Positions 34,810 through 43,700 of a stretch of DNA of 64,000 nt are shown here, in pieces. The DNA is from Flavobacteriaceae bacterium (GTDB lineage Bacteria; Bacteroidota; Bacteroidia; Flavobacteriales; Flavobacteriaceae). Under the pieces are notes generated by a model. The model was given only the letters and a program-made list of their open reading frames with translations. It was not told the origin of the DNA and did not search any database. Position 1 is the stretch's first letter; each line of letters begins with the position of its first letter. The translations under genes were made by a program, and so were the position numbers. The stretch lies in NCBI GenBank assembly GCA_027490305.1, contig JAIXYI010000050.1, forward strand, positions 62,001 through 126,000, written 5' to 3'.

Positions 34810-37800
34810 TTAAAGGGAAACATCATAAGTAACTTCAAGTACGGTTTCATCTACTGTAAGCGTGACTTCCAGTTTGGCATTTTTATAGTTGGGCGTACTA
34901 AGGGTCGAGTCAGTGATGGTAAGGGCCGCAGCTACCCATCCGTCAGTGGGCGCGGTGTCAAATGACCAAGTGGTTCCAGACTTCCGGTATACGACGGTCT
35001 GCTCAACGGCCCCCGTCGCTTTATTTTTCTTTTCGAACGTAAATTTCAGTCCGTTCAGTCTCGTTTCGAGGATGTTCGAAATGGCGAATCGAAAGACCTT
35101 TGGGGCGCCGGTAGGATTGACCGCCAGATTGTATACGTCTTGGGGCATAGGTCTTTCAGTACCTGTGCCGTCTACCGAAAAGGCTTGGAAGTGCGTTACA
35201 TTAACGGGCTTGCACGTCAGGTTTTTATTGTTTCGGAGATTGATGCGGCTCAATTCGGTATCACGACCATCAAACGGGGCAATATGGGCCAGCAAGTAGG
35301 CCTTCTTATTCAGCGGATTCCACTGGTCCCAGTTTTCACGAATTCCTTTCCATTCCAATTCGAAGATGTGTTCAGAACCACCGGCTATATAGGGGATGTC
35401 GGCTATTGCAACCGTTACTACGTTGTTGTGAAGCGTGGCGTTAATTGCGGGATCCTCATTGATTTTGTCAATCCAATGCGTCCACTTGGCGGGAAATGGG
35501 AAAGCGGGATAGGCTTCGTCGGTAAAGGCGACGAAGACCCGGAGATTACCTTCCTTGAAACTTTGTCGGTTCCCGGTGTTCCGTACCCGAACGAAAATCT
35601 TTTGGTCTGTGGTCGTGTCAAACGTATTATAGGGTTGTGTTCCCCCAGGCAAGGTGGTGCTAGTGTCAGAAAGGGGCTTGATCCAAATATCAGGACTGTC
35701 GACGACAGCGGTATTCGGCACGATGCTACCATCCGCTTTGTCGAAGAATGACATAACGGGTTTTTGGACGTTGGGATCGGTATGCCAATTAAGCGCCAAT
35801 TGCACGGCAGCTTGTGCATCCACCAAACCTGTTCCGTAGTGTGTACTGTGAGGATAACCATCCGCATTTGGGGAATAGGCGGGTATTCCCGATCCGGAGG
35901 TTGTTGCAGCACTGGAAGCGGTTTTCTTGAGGATATGCTTCACTTCTGCGGCACTCAGCTCGTTGTTAGCGGTCAATACCAGCGCTGCCACACCTGAGAT
36001 GAAGGGCGTGGCGGCAGACGTTCCGTTAAAGTTGGGAGTGATATTACCGGTGGCGTCATTTTTTACCAATATGTCAACTGAAGCGGGCGGGACGGCATGG
36101 GAAAACGAAAGGGGCAGTGAGAAGGTCAATTTCCTGGCTGCGACATCTATCGCAGCAATGGATCCCCCTGCGAAAAAAGGATGCAGGGACGGGCTACTGC
36201 TTTCTATGTAAACACGACCTCCTACAAAAAAGCCCTCAACATTTTGGACCGTAATCTCTTTCGTTCCGCTCGAATTCATGGTCACGGCTTTGGTGGATTT
36301 CGACTCAAATGCTATAAAATCACCGACTGACGCATTGACATCTGAAGTAAGTTTGATAGTGCTTGTCCCAGTGGTTATGCCATTTGTCGCAATGGTGCGT
36401 GAGTATCCGGCAGAGGCGTCTCCCAGTGAGCCAATGAATACCTTTGAGCCAGAAAAGGCGCCGTTTATATTGTCGACTTCCAATAACTTCTTGTCGGGAA
36501 ATACCTGTGTGACCCTAGCGTAAAGAGGGGTGAATTCCACAATGGTCTGTGGAGTGGAAGGAGAAGCAGCAAAGTCAGCGGCATCAACGAGCATATTGTA
36601 GTCGGCTTTTTTCATACCCGGCACCACCACCACTTTGTGGGAAGATGCCACAACCGCCGGGTCTTGGTATAACTGGTATTTTCTGTACCCATTAGGAGTC
36701 GTGAAATCACCGAAACTCAGATACTGGCCTGCGAAGATCCCATTTGTGTTGTCGAATTCTAATGCGACCCATTCGTATTTAAGGGGGTCGACGGGTGTTT
36801 TTTCTTGCTTATTGTATTTGGACTTAAGCTTGATTTTCAGCGGACTGTCATCGTGAAACTCTCCGCCTCCCCTAACGGTAGTAGTGAATATCTCATTATT
36901 TTCCTGCCCTGCTGTGCCACCGCCACCACCAGGTGCGCAAATGTCAATCCGATTTCCATAATTACTGTAAGACGCCTTTTTGGTATTGGGCGAAGGCGTG
37001 CCGGTAATCCAATTATAGCCATCATCAACTGAAACCGCACCGACCACGATGGCTTTATTACTTGCCGCCATTTCATTGGCGAAACCACCAGGAGTAGGCT
37101 CGATATCGGCCCCATTGTTCCCCGCTCCTACTACAATTACTGAACCTCTGCCGTTGCGCCCCAGAAATGTAATCTCATTAAAAAACACCTTTGAATAATT
37201 CTCGCCCGAGGCTGAAGCACCATTGGGAATCTGGAGACTGATATTGAAAATGTCAACGTAGTGGTTGTTGAGAAATTCATATAGCTTCTTGAGTTGGTCC
37301 GTGGTGCCACGTTTTTTGAAAAGCCGAGACATACCGGGTAGATCGGAGGTGATGTTATACGCACTATTCAAAGAGTCGATAAAAGAGGGGGAGAAAGCCG
37401 GGCTTTCCGAGGTTGTTTCAAGACCTGCCAGTCCATGCATGAATATGAATCTGAAAATGGGGTTGTCGTTGACAAGTGTATATAAAGCGCAATTCGGCGC
37501 CACGCCCACAACGGCGATTCCGTCATAGGATGACCCTGAGGCCATCTGCGCTTTAGCCCCGGCAATGCCCCCAACTGCGGTGCCATGCGAGCCCGTAATG
37601 AGATCGATAAAGTCAAAAGAAGCGCTACTTTCATTGATGACATTTTTCAAAAACTTATCGTTCCCGTTTACAAGGTCCCCGTTGAGCGCTTTTGATACCG
37701 GAACGTTGTTTTTCGTTTCAATACCCGTGTCTACAATGGCGATGTTTATGTCGGGACTGCCAAAGGCAATTTCATTGGCGTTACCATTGACTACGGAGCC

Positions 37801-37887
37801 GCCATTGAGAAGTTCCCACGCCTGTTGTGCCTTGATGAGACGGAGGCCCCACTGCTGGTTGAAGAATTTATTGTTCGGTGTAATCAT
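34810..37887 (-). CDS. Subtilisin-like serine peptidase (family S8) with a large insertion and C-terminal beta domains
   Basis: A 1025-residue S8 protease. The catalytic triad is visible: Asp53 in IAIVDTGIET, His101 in TGSHGTAVGGIAG and Ser624 in NFNGTSAATPFISGVAALV; the oxyanion Asn lies in VVGAGNNGAD. An insertion of about 250 residues separates the core between roughly 345 and 600 and contains beta repeats such as LEVDNINGAFSGSKVFIG. Residues 710-1025 are additional beta domains. The catalytic domain begins almost at residue 40 with no signal peptide or inhibitory propeptide, unlike typical secreted subtilases; the ATG at 37887 overlaps the upstream stop (ATGA), so the start is secure. It is the first of two proteases in block A and may mature the giant neighbours. 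Confidence 0.93.
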   Translation of the reverse strand: MITPNNKFFNQQWGLRLIKAQQAWELLNGGSVVNGNANEIAFGSPDINIAIVDTGIETKNNVPVSKALNGDLVNGNDKFLKNVINESSASFDFIDLITGSHGTAVGGIAGAKAQMASGSSYDGIAVVGVAPNCALYTLVNDNPIFRFIFMHGLAGLETTSESPAFSPSFIDSLNSAYNITSDLPGMSRLFKKRGTTDQLKKLYEFLNNHYVDIFNISLQIPNGASASGENYSKVFFNEITFLGRNGRGSVIVVGAGNNGADIEPTPGGFANEMAASNKAIVVGAVSVDDGYNWITGTPSPNTKKASYSNYGNRIDICAPGGGGGTAGQENNEIFTTTVRGGGEFHDDSPLKIKLKSKYNKQEKTPVDPLKYEWVALEFDNTNGIFAGQYLSFGDFTTPNGYRKYQLYQDPAVVASSHKVVVVPGMKKADYNMLVDAADFAASPSTPQTIVEFTPLYARVTQVFPDKKLLEVDNINGAFSGSKVFIGSLGDASAGYSRTIATNGITTGTSTIKLTSDVNASVGDFIAFESKSTKAVTMNSSGTKEITVQNVEGFFVGGRVYIESSSPSLHPFFAGGSIAAIDVAARKLTFSLPLSFSHAVPPASVDILVKNDATGNITPNFNGTSAATPFISGVAALVLTANNELSAAEVKHILKKTASSAATTSGSGIPAYSPNADGYPHSTHYGTGLVDAQAAVQLALNWHTDPNVQKPVMSFFDKADGSIVPNTAVVDSPDIWIKPLSDTSTTLPGGTQPYNTFDTTTDQKIFVRVRNTGNRQSFKEGNLRVFVAFTDEAYPAFPFPAKWTHWIDKINEDPAINATLHNNVVTVAIADIPYIAGGSEHIFELEWKGIRENWDQWNPLNKKAYLLAHIAPFDGRDTELSRINLRNNKNLTCKPVNVTHFQAFSVDGTGTERPMPQDVYNLAVNPTGAPKVFRFAISNILETRLNGLKFTFEKKNKATGAVEQTVVYRKSGTTWSFDTAPTDGWVAAALTITDSTLSTPNYKNAKLEVTLTVDETVLEVTYDVSL

Positions 37888-39221
37888 AACCTTTGGATTT
37901 CCCTGATATTTTGAACTATTTCGGTCGATGCGTTGTCGTGGTAATATTCGATCATGTCTTTTACACCAAATGGCGAAGCATCGATATTGAGTCGGTAAAG
38001 GGGCGTGTTCTTCTTTCTGAATGGTTGTATGATGCTGGCTTTCGATCTGTAGTGGTCTTTCGGACTCCTACCACCGTAGACTTTTACGAGTGCCGGATTG
38101 TAACCGTAGTCGAGGTTGAAGTAATAAGTGCCATTTTGAATGTCGATAGTAAGATAAGACAGAGCCATTACGTCGGAAATCAGTCGATAGGGTATCCTTG
38201 CGCCCTCAGGCGACTCCTGTTCGACATACGGGAACAGATTTTTTGTCTGATATACATACCGACCGCATTGATGATGCAGGGTGTCGGAGCGGTCATATCC
38301 GTCAAAGAAATCGTATAGTGCTCCGGTCGCCTCTTGCCTTTTATAGCGTACATACAAAGCATCAAGATCCTTCTTTTTAAGGGTATAGATGTCGTTTCGG
38401 ATTAACCCTCTTCGTTTTTTTTCTGCATACGACAAGTAGAGTTCGCTCTCATTTGGGTCGGCCTTGGGCGGAGCGGGTTCTGATGAATCGCAATGGTAGT
38501 GAATGTGCTCAGGAAGAAACAAAGGCGCGCCGTCTTCAGCAAAAAATGTTCTGGTTGCCCCTGTTGCATTCGTCGAAACCGTTTCGAGCATCATGCCAAA
38601 AAGCATCAGGATGTTCTCATCCTCTTGCATCTTCTTTACAAGTTTGTCGTTGAATCGGGCAAACGGCTTCCGGTCTTTGCGTACGACATAAAAAGCAAAA
38701 TCATTGAGGGTGAAAATGTTCCCGAAGCCCTCAAAGATCTCCAAATCCGGATAATGCTTTCCGAAGTAGGAGGTCACGAAGGCTCGTTTCGCTTCTTTGC
38801 TATCAGGATCTTTTGCGTCTATGTGATATAAGGTGTCATTCATCAGGATCATTACCCTCTGAGTATCCTCTTTATAATATTGGGGTAGGTTTGGTGACGT
38901 GATCCGGTAAGGCGTATACAACGTGAACCGAATGCTGTCTGGGAAACTCGCTAGCGCCTGAAACCCTTTTTCATTGTATCTGTCATGCCTGACCATAACT
39001 GTAGTATAGTTTTGGGGCCTTTTGTCAAAATAGTATGTACTTCGCCGTTTATCATACTTTGCTGTGATAGGAGGGATATCGACACCTTCCAGTGTAACCT
39101 TTGCGCCGGTAATGTTGCCCTGTGTATGTGCGTCCTGAAGACGAACCGACAGCACGTGGGGTTTCTGCCCCAGTAGCAAGGTGGATAAGGACAAAAGAAA
39201 GATGGAAAAAAGGGTCTTCAT
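37884..39221 (-). CDS. Secreted protein of unknown function
   Basis: A 445-residue exported protein. The start at 39221 gives MKTLFSIFLLSLSTLLLGQ, a canonical signal peptide; the in-frame ATG at 39272 would add 17 residues in front. Mature residues 20-70 (VLSVRLQDAHTQGNITGAKV) resemble a carboxypeptidase-regulatory-like or CnaB-type beta sandwich. The rest is Tyr- and charge-rich without recognisable motifs. It overlaps the subtilisin gene by ATGA and is the first structural gene of block A after the regulator, 130 bases downstream of it. Because its message is coupled to a protease lacking its own propeptide, it might be an anchor or inhibitor for it; there is no direct evidence. Confidence 0.75.
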   Translation of the reverse strand: MKTLFSIFLLSLSTLLLGQKPHVLSVRLQDAHTQGNITGAKVTLEGVDIPPITAKYDKRRSTYYFDKRPQNYTTVMVRHDRYNEKGFQALASFPDSIRFTLYTPYRITSPNLPQYYKEDTQRVMILMNDTLYHIDAKDPDSKEAKRAFVTSYFGKHYPDLEIFEGFGNIFTLNDFAFYVVRKDRKPFARFNDKLVKKMQEDENILMLFGMMLETVSTNATGATRTFFAEDGAPLFLPEHIHYHCDSSEPAPPKADPNESELYLSYAEKKRRGLIRNDIYTLKKKDLDALYVRYKRQEATGALYDFFDGYDRSDTLHHQCGRYVYQTKNLFPYVEQESPEGARIPYRLISDVMALSYLTIDIQNGTYYFNLDYGYNPALVKVYGGRSPKDHYRSKASIIQPFRKKNTPLYRLNIDASPFGVKDMIEYYHDNASTEIVQNIREIQRL

Positions 39222-39351
39222 TCCGGAAATATAGGTCTTGATAAAGCTAAAGAATCTGCTTGTTCGCCGCATTACGTGAAAACACGCAATTTGTGTCGCT
39301 CTCGAAAGGAACCGTCGTTTTGATCCACTACCATAATACCTGCCTCGGAAC

Positions 39352-40455
39352 TCATAGGTCTTCTATACACAATAACTGGTGTTTCAAAACGAACATGATC
39401 GTACCAATGAAGTTCTTGGCTCCGATACGCTCCATCATCCGCTTGCGATGCTGTTCGACCGTTCTCGTGCTGATGTTGAGGCGGTCTGCAATCTGCTTGT
39501 TGCTGAACTCTTGGCAAGACAGCCGGATGATTTCCATTTCGCGCTTTGAAAAACGGACCATACGCGTTATATGGTCTTGGGCGGAACGGCGTTTCGGGTC
39601 TTTGTCAATAGACATCGTATCGGCTGAATCGTATAGTTGTGTGCTCCAACCGTAGCCGGTGCTCAATAACGGATCGGTGCCGTTTGGTTCTTCCGCCATT
39701 GGCATATCCCTGCCCAACAGTCCGCCATTGCCAAACCGGATGCATTCAAGAACGGCATTGCGGATGTCATACTGCGAAAAGAGAACGGCCTTTACTGCCG
39801 GATTTTTTTCCTGGAAAAGACGATGAAGTGCATAACCACCTGTCAGTAGTCTCTTGGCTTCCTTCAAGCTAGGGTCGACGGTAAGCACAGACTTGGGGGC
39901 TAACGCAGCGGTTGTGGGTTGTGTGACATGGCCCGTTTTCAGATCAAGATGGGCGGAGAACGCGCTTTCTTTGGTTTCAAATGGCTTTTCCTGCCCAATG
40001 GCCGTATAATACGTACGTATGTAGGCGTCCAGATAGTTCCGAACGTCCGTTGGTGTGATGCCTCCGGTAACGTTGTAAACGATAACGTCGATTTCGCCAG
40101 GTGTATGGAAGCTCAGTAAAAAGTAGCTGTTAGGCGCTTCGCTTCCTTCCGCGTGCTTTTGCTTCCCTCCCTTCAAATCTTCTACGTCTTTTACGGTTTT
40201 CCCTTTGCGAATAGTGCCGGTGCTCATCATCCCAAAGTAAATGGTGGTGCGGCTTTCTACGATGCTGAGTTTGACTTTTTTCAGCAAATCCAGAGAAGTG
40301 AACCTATTGGCCTTCTGGCTGAAAACCCTATTTTCTTTCGGATAGGCGTTAAGCCAGTCCGCGAAACCATCGAAATCAAAGTCTTGGTAGATAGCATTTT
40401 TTTTGCCTTTTGTCTTGAGTTCCAAAACAGAAAAGGCAGTCTTTTGATTTGACAT
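39352..40455 (-). CDS. LuxR-type HTH transcriptional regulator with uncharacterised N-terminal domain
   Basis: A 367-residue probable DNA-binding regulator. The C-terminal 65 residues are a LuxR/GerE helix-turn-helix: FSKREMEIIRLSCQEFSNKQ, then ADRLNISTRTVEQHRKRMM and a final hydrophobic helix. The first 290 residues have no receiver, PAS or kinase signature that I can recognise, so the signal is unknown; the region is hydrophilic and presumably cytoplasmic. It lies between block B, which ends at 40714, and block A, which starts at 39221, on the same strand, and is preceded by a strong hairpin. It is a good candidate for the direct activator of block A. No operator is visible. The intergenic run to the next gene is 130 bases and could hold a separate promoter. 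Confidence 0.85.
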   Translation of the reverse strand: MSNQKTAFSVLELKTKGKKNAIYQDFDFDGFADWLNAYPKENRVFSQKANRFTSLDLLKKVKLSIVESRTTIYFGMMSTGTIRKGKTVKDVEDLKGGKQKHAEGSEAPNSYFLLSFHTPGEIDVIVYNVTGGITPTDVRNYLDAYIRTYYTAIGQEKPFETKESAFSAHLDLKTGHVTQPTTAALAPKSVLTVDPSLKEAKRLLTGGYALHRLFQEKNPAVKAVLFSQYDIRNAVLECIRFGNGGLLGRDMPMAEEPNGTDPLLSTGYGWSTQLYDSADTMSIDKDPKRRSAQDHITRMVRFSKREMEIIRLSCQEFSNKQIADRLNISTRTVEQHRKRMMERIGAKNFIGTIMFVLKHQLLCIEDL

Positions 40456-40479
40456 AAGAATGGAGTTCGTTAGAAAGCA

Positions 40480-40525
40480 AAACCCCTTTCGCTCAGGCGT
40501 AATTATGCCTAAGCGAAAGGGGTTT
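40480..40525 (-). terminator. Strong hairpin after block B, probable terminator
   Basis: A perfect 14-bp stem AAACCCCTTTCGCT/AGCGAAAGGGGTTT, continued inward after a mismatch by AGGC/GCCT. It lies between the stop of the LamG gene (40714) and the start of the LuxR-type regulator (40455). On the minus strand the descending arm ends GGGGTTTT followed by a pyrimidine-rich run, as expected for intrinsic termination of block B. Any regulator promoter close to 40530 would transcribe through it. Confidence 0.7.
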
Positions 40526-40713
40526 GCATCAAATGTAGGAAATATTCTTATTGCTACGACGGGCGACGTCTCGCTAGTATGCGAAATAACAATTATTTAT
40601 GATTTAGGGCATGAAGTCGCACGTGGATCACGGTTTGGTGTCGCCTGCCAACGGAGTAAATTTACCCGGTGAGGAGAATTACTGAGGTAAAGGCTCTTGC
40701 AAATGGCACTTTG

Positions 40714-43700
40714 TTACTCATTCTGGTTCATTATTTTCATTTGCACTTGCATCGCCTGTATAGTTAAATTACTCGCCCCTACTTGTGTTGCATCTGCGTC
40801 TTTACTGGCGTCTGCCTTTATTTGATCTGCTTCAGCCCGCGCTTTTGATTTGGTGACTTCAGCCTCTGCATTCGCCTGTTTAATTCCATCATCATGCACT
40901 TGTTGCTGGACTGCCTTATAGGCTTGCGCGTCGGATTTTCGCTTGTCAGCTTCTGCTTGTTTTTCGGCTATTTGTGCGTTCGCTTTCGTTGTTTCGGCAT
41001 CAAGTTGCGTCTTATATGGGGCATATTTGAGCGCCGCATTCGCATGTGCCTCAATTAAACGCTGTTGCGCCAGAATTTGCGCATTGTGTTTTTCAATTAG
41101 CTTTGCTTGTAGTGCTTCCTCAAGCAGTAATTCACTATCAACTAGTTGAATTTGCTGTATTTCTGCAAGCCGTAAGGTGCTTTCGGGAATTTTCCCATTA
41201 TTCATCCACGTTTTCGAATCGACATCATACATTTTATAGTTGCCTGATTGTGTAATGACGTATAAGTCGTTTCGTGCTTCTTTATTCAAATCCGCAAGAC
41301 TTTTGTTTGCTTTGTTATAGTCATCAGTAGCTAATTTAATGGCATTCTGGTCGTTGGTTGCCTGTGCATCTTTCAGCTTGTCTTGCGCATCAGTGAGGTT
41401 TTTGGTTCTGGCGGCTAATGCATCATCGTCGTCATAAGTGCTCAATACAAAGATGTTTTCATCCAGCACAATTTTGTCTACTATTCTATTTGATCCAATG
41501 TCATAGACGTAAATCGTGTTGCCCTGAGAAAAGAAAAACGCATTCTTTCTTGACAAAAAGACGCATTGAAAGGGAAGCTGGTTATTCAAATCAAGATTGG
41601 CCACCAAATCATAAGAATTCATGCCCGCCACATTATTTATATTGTTTACCGACACATATACGGTTTTATTTATTGTGCTTACCGGACTTTTTCTTATGAT
41701 AAAAGGTTGTTTACCGGTTATGACAATTTGGTAGGCGTTTTCAGAGATTTCCTGGGTGATGGAATTTATTTTAAGGTTCTGAAGACCGTATAACTCTGCA
41801 TACGTTTTGGTTTCTAAATCCATCACCATTAAACTTCCGCCCACAAAACTGAAGAATATCTTAAAGTCAGATAAATGTTTGCATATAGATTCTCCTGCAA
41901 TGTATTGATAACTTTGGAGGTCTGAAGGGCCGTATTTTGCAATAAATGTCTGATTGAGATTATTTCCATCAAAATCACATTCATTTAAAATGACTCCCCC
42001 TAAAATATTCTCATTGTGGTTCCACTTAACATTGGCCATTTGATGTTGATTTCCGAACGAATCATAGATAAGATTCCCGGAATCGAAATTATGAACCAAT
42101 TTTAGTTGTGTAGTAGTTGGGGTATCAATGTCATAACTGGCCCAGGTAGTTGTATTTCCATCCAGTAACGCATTTGCAACGGCTTTTCTGCTTATTTTAA
42201 ATTGCGTTAATTGTCCGATCAAACCCTGTTGGGATTGTGTGTTTTTATTGCCAATAATTGCAGAAGCTAAATAGGGACTCCTATGTACATAAGACTTCCG
42301 TCTTAGCTCTTTTCCATCCAGAAATACGGCAATGCTCGCTTTATCCTGGCTTACCACACAGGCCCAATGGTGCCACTTGTCCAAATGGTCGTCATGATTC
42401 AGGGGGATTGTGATTTGACCTCCCGAATAATTGGCATCATATCGAAACAAAAATTCATTTTGTGCCGTGAAACCAATGTAACTAAAATCCCATTGACCCA
42501 TGGCGCCATGAAACCAGATGCATTTTTCACTGCCCATCGCAGTTAGATTCACCCAAAATTCAATAACGGCACCGCCATCCTCAGCAATTGAGAGTGGCGC
42601 TAAGGTAATAGCGCTATCTGTTCCATTAAATTTTAGGGGAAAGTTGTTTTCGGGACTCAGTTTTACAATGGGCCTTTCTTTTTCAATCAGCGCTTTATTG
42701 AGCACCGGATTATCATTTGAGATCCATACCACATTCAATAACTCACCGTGTGAACCAAAAACATCGATGGCTTTATTTCCGGATTGGGTGTCTTGTATTA
42801 GTTTAAATTGTGTGGTATCGGGCCTATCAATATGATACATGGTAGAGGCTAGCCTTTCTCCATTTAGAAGGGCATTTGCCACCGATTTTTTACTGATTTT
42901 GAAATTGCTTAAAAGGCCGTTCAAGCCACCGTCGGAGTTGAAGTCCTTATTGCCAATTAATACAGAGCAATCATAAGAGTCTCTGTGGATATATGATTTT
43001 CTTGCCAGTTCTTTTCCGTCTAAATAAACTGCAATCACGCCTAAATCCTTACTTACGACACATGCCCAATGGTGCCAAATGCCGACGTGATTATCCGGAT
43101 TTAAAGGGATTTTAATTATGCCTCCCGAATAGTTGGCATCATATCGAAATAGAAATTCATTTTGTGGTGTGAAACCAATGTAACTAAAATCCCATTGACC
43201 CATGGCGCCATGAAACCAGATGCAATTTTCCTTGTTGTTCATGTCATAAAGGTTAACCATAAATTCAATCACCGAGCCGCCATCAACTGACAATTGCTTT
43301 GAGCCCAGATTTATGGCACTCGTTGATCCGTTAAACCTTAATGGGAAATTTGCTTCACTGGTTAACGAAGTATCAGTGAAAAAACTAGTTTGAAAGCCTT
43401 TTATCGGGAAAGAGAGGCAGTCCCAAACATTCTGGCCATTATCCGATTTCTTAGTATATTTTACAAAGCCCTGTTTATCTTTATCCACTGCAAACTGCCA
43501 ATGCGCAAGCAACGACTTTTCTGATTCGGGATTCGGACTAAAATACCAGGTCGTAATGCTTTTATCAATATAAATGTCAAAGAACTTGTTGTATATTTTT
43601 ACCTGTGCTATCGCGCCTTTAAATGCATTAGCATCTACATCACTATATTCTCTGAATCCACCATTTTCTGACCAGCCAGAGGCAAAAGATTGAAAACTAT

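Noticed and set aside
40480-40525. Integron attC site
   Set aside because: No simple-site consensus at the ends and no cassette or integrase nearby; the T-rich tail and position fit a terminator.
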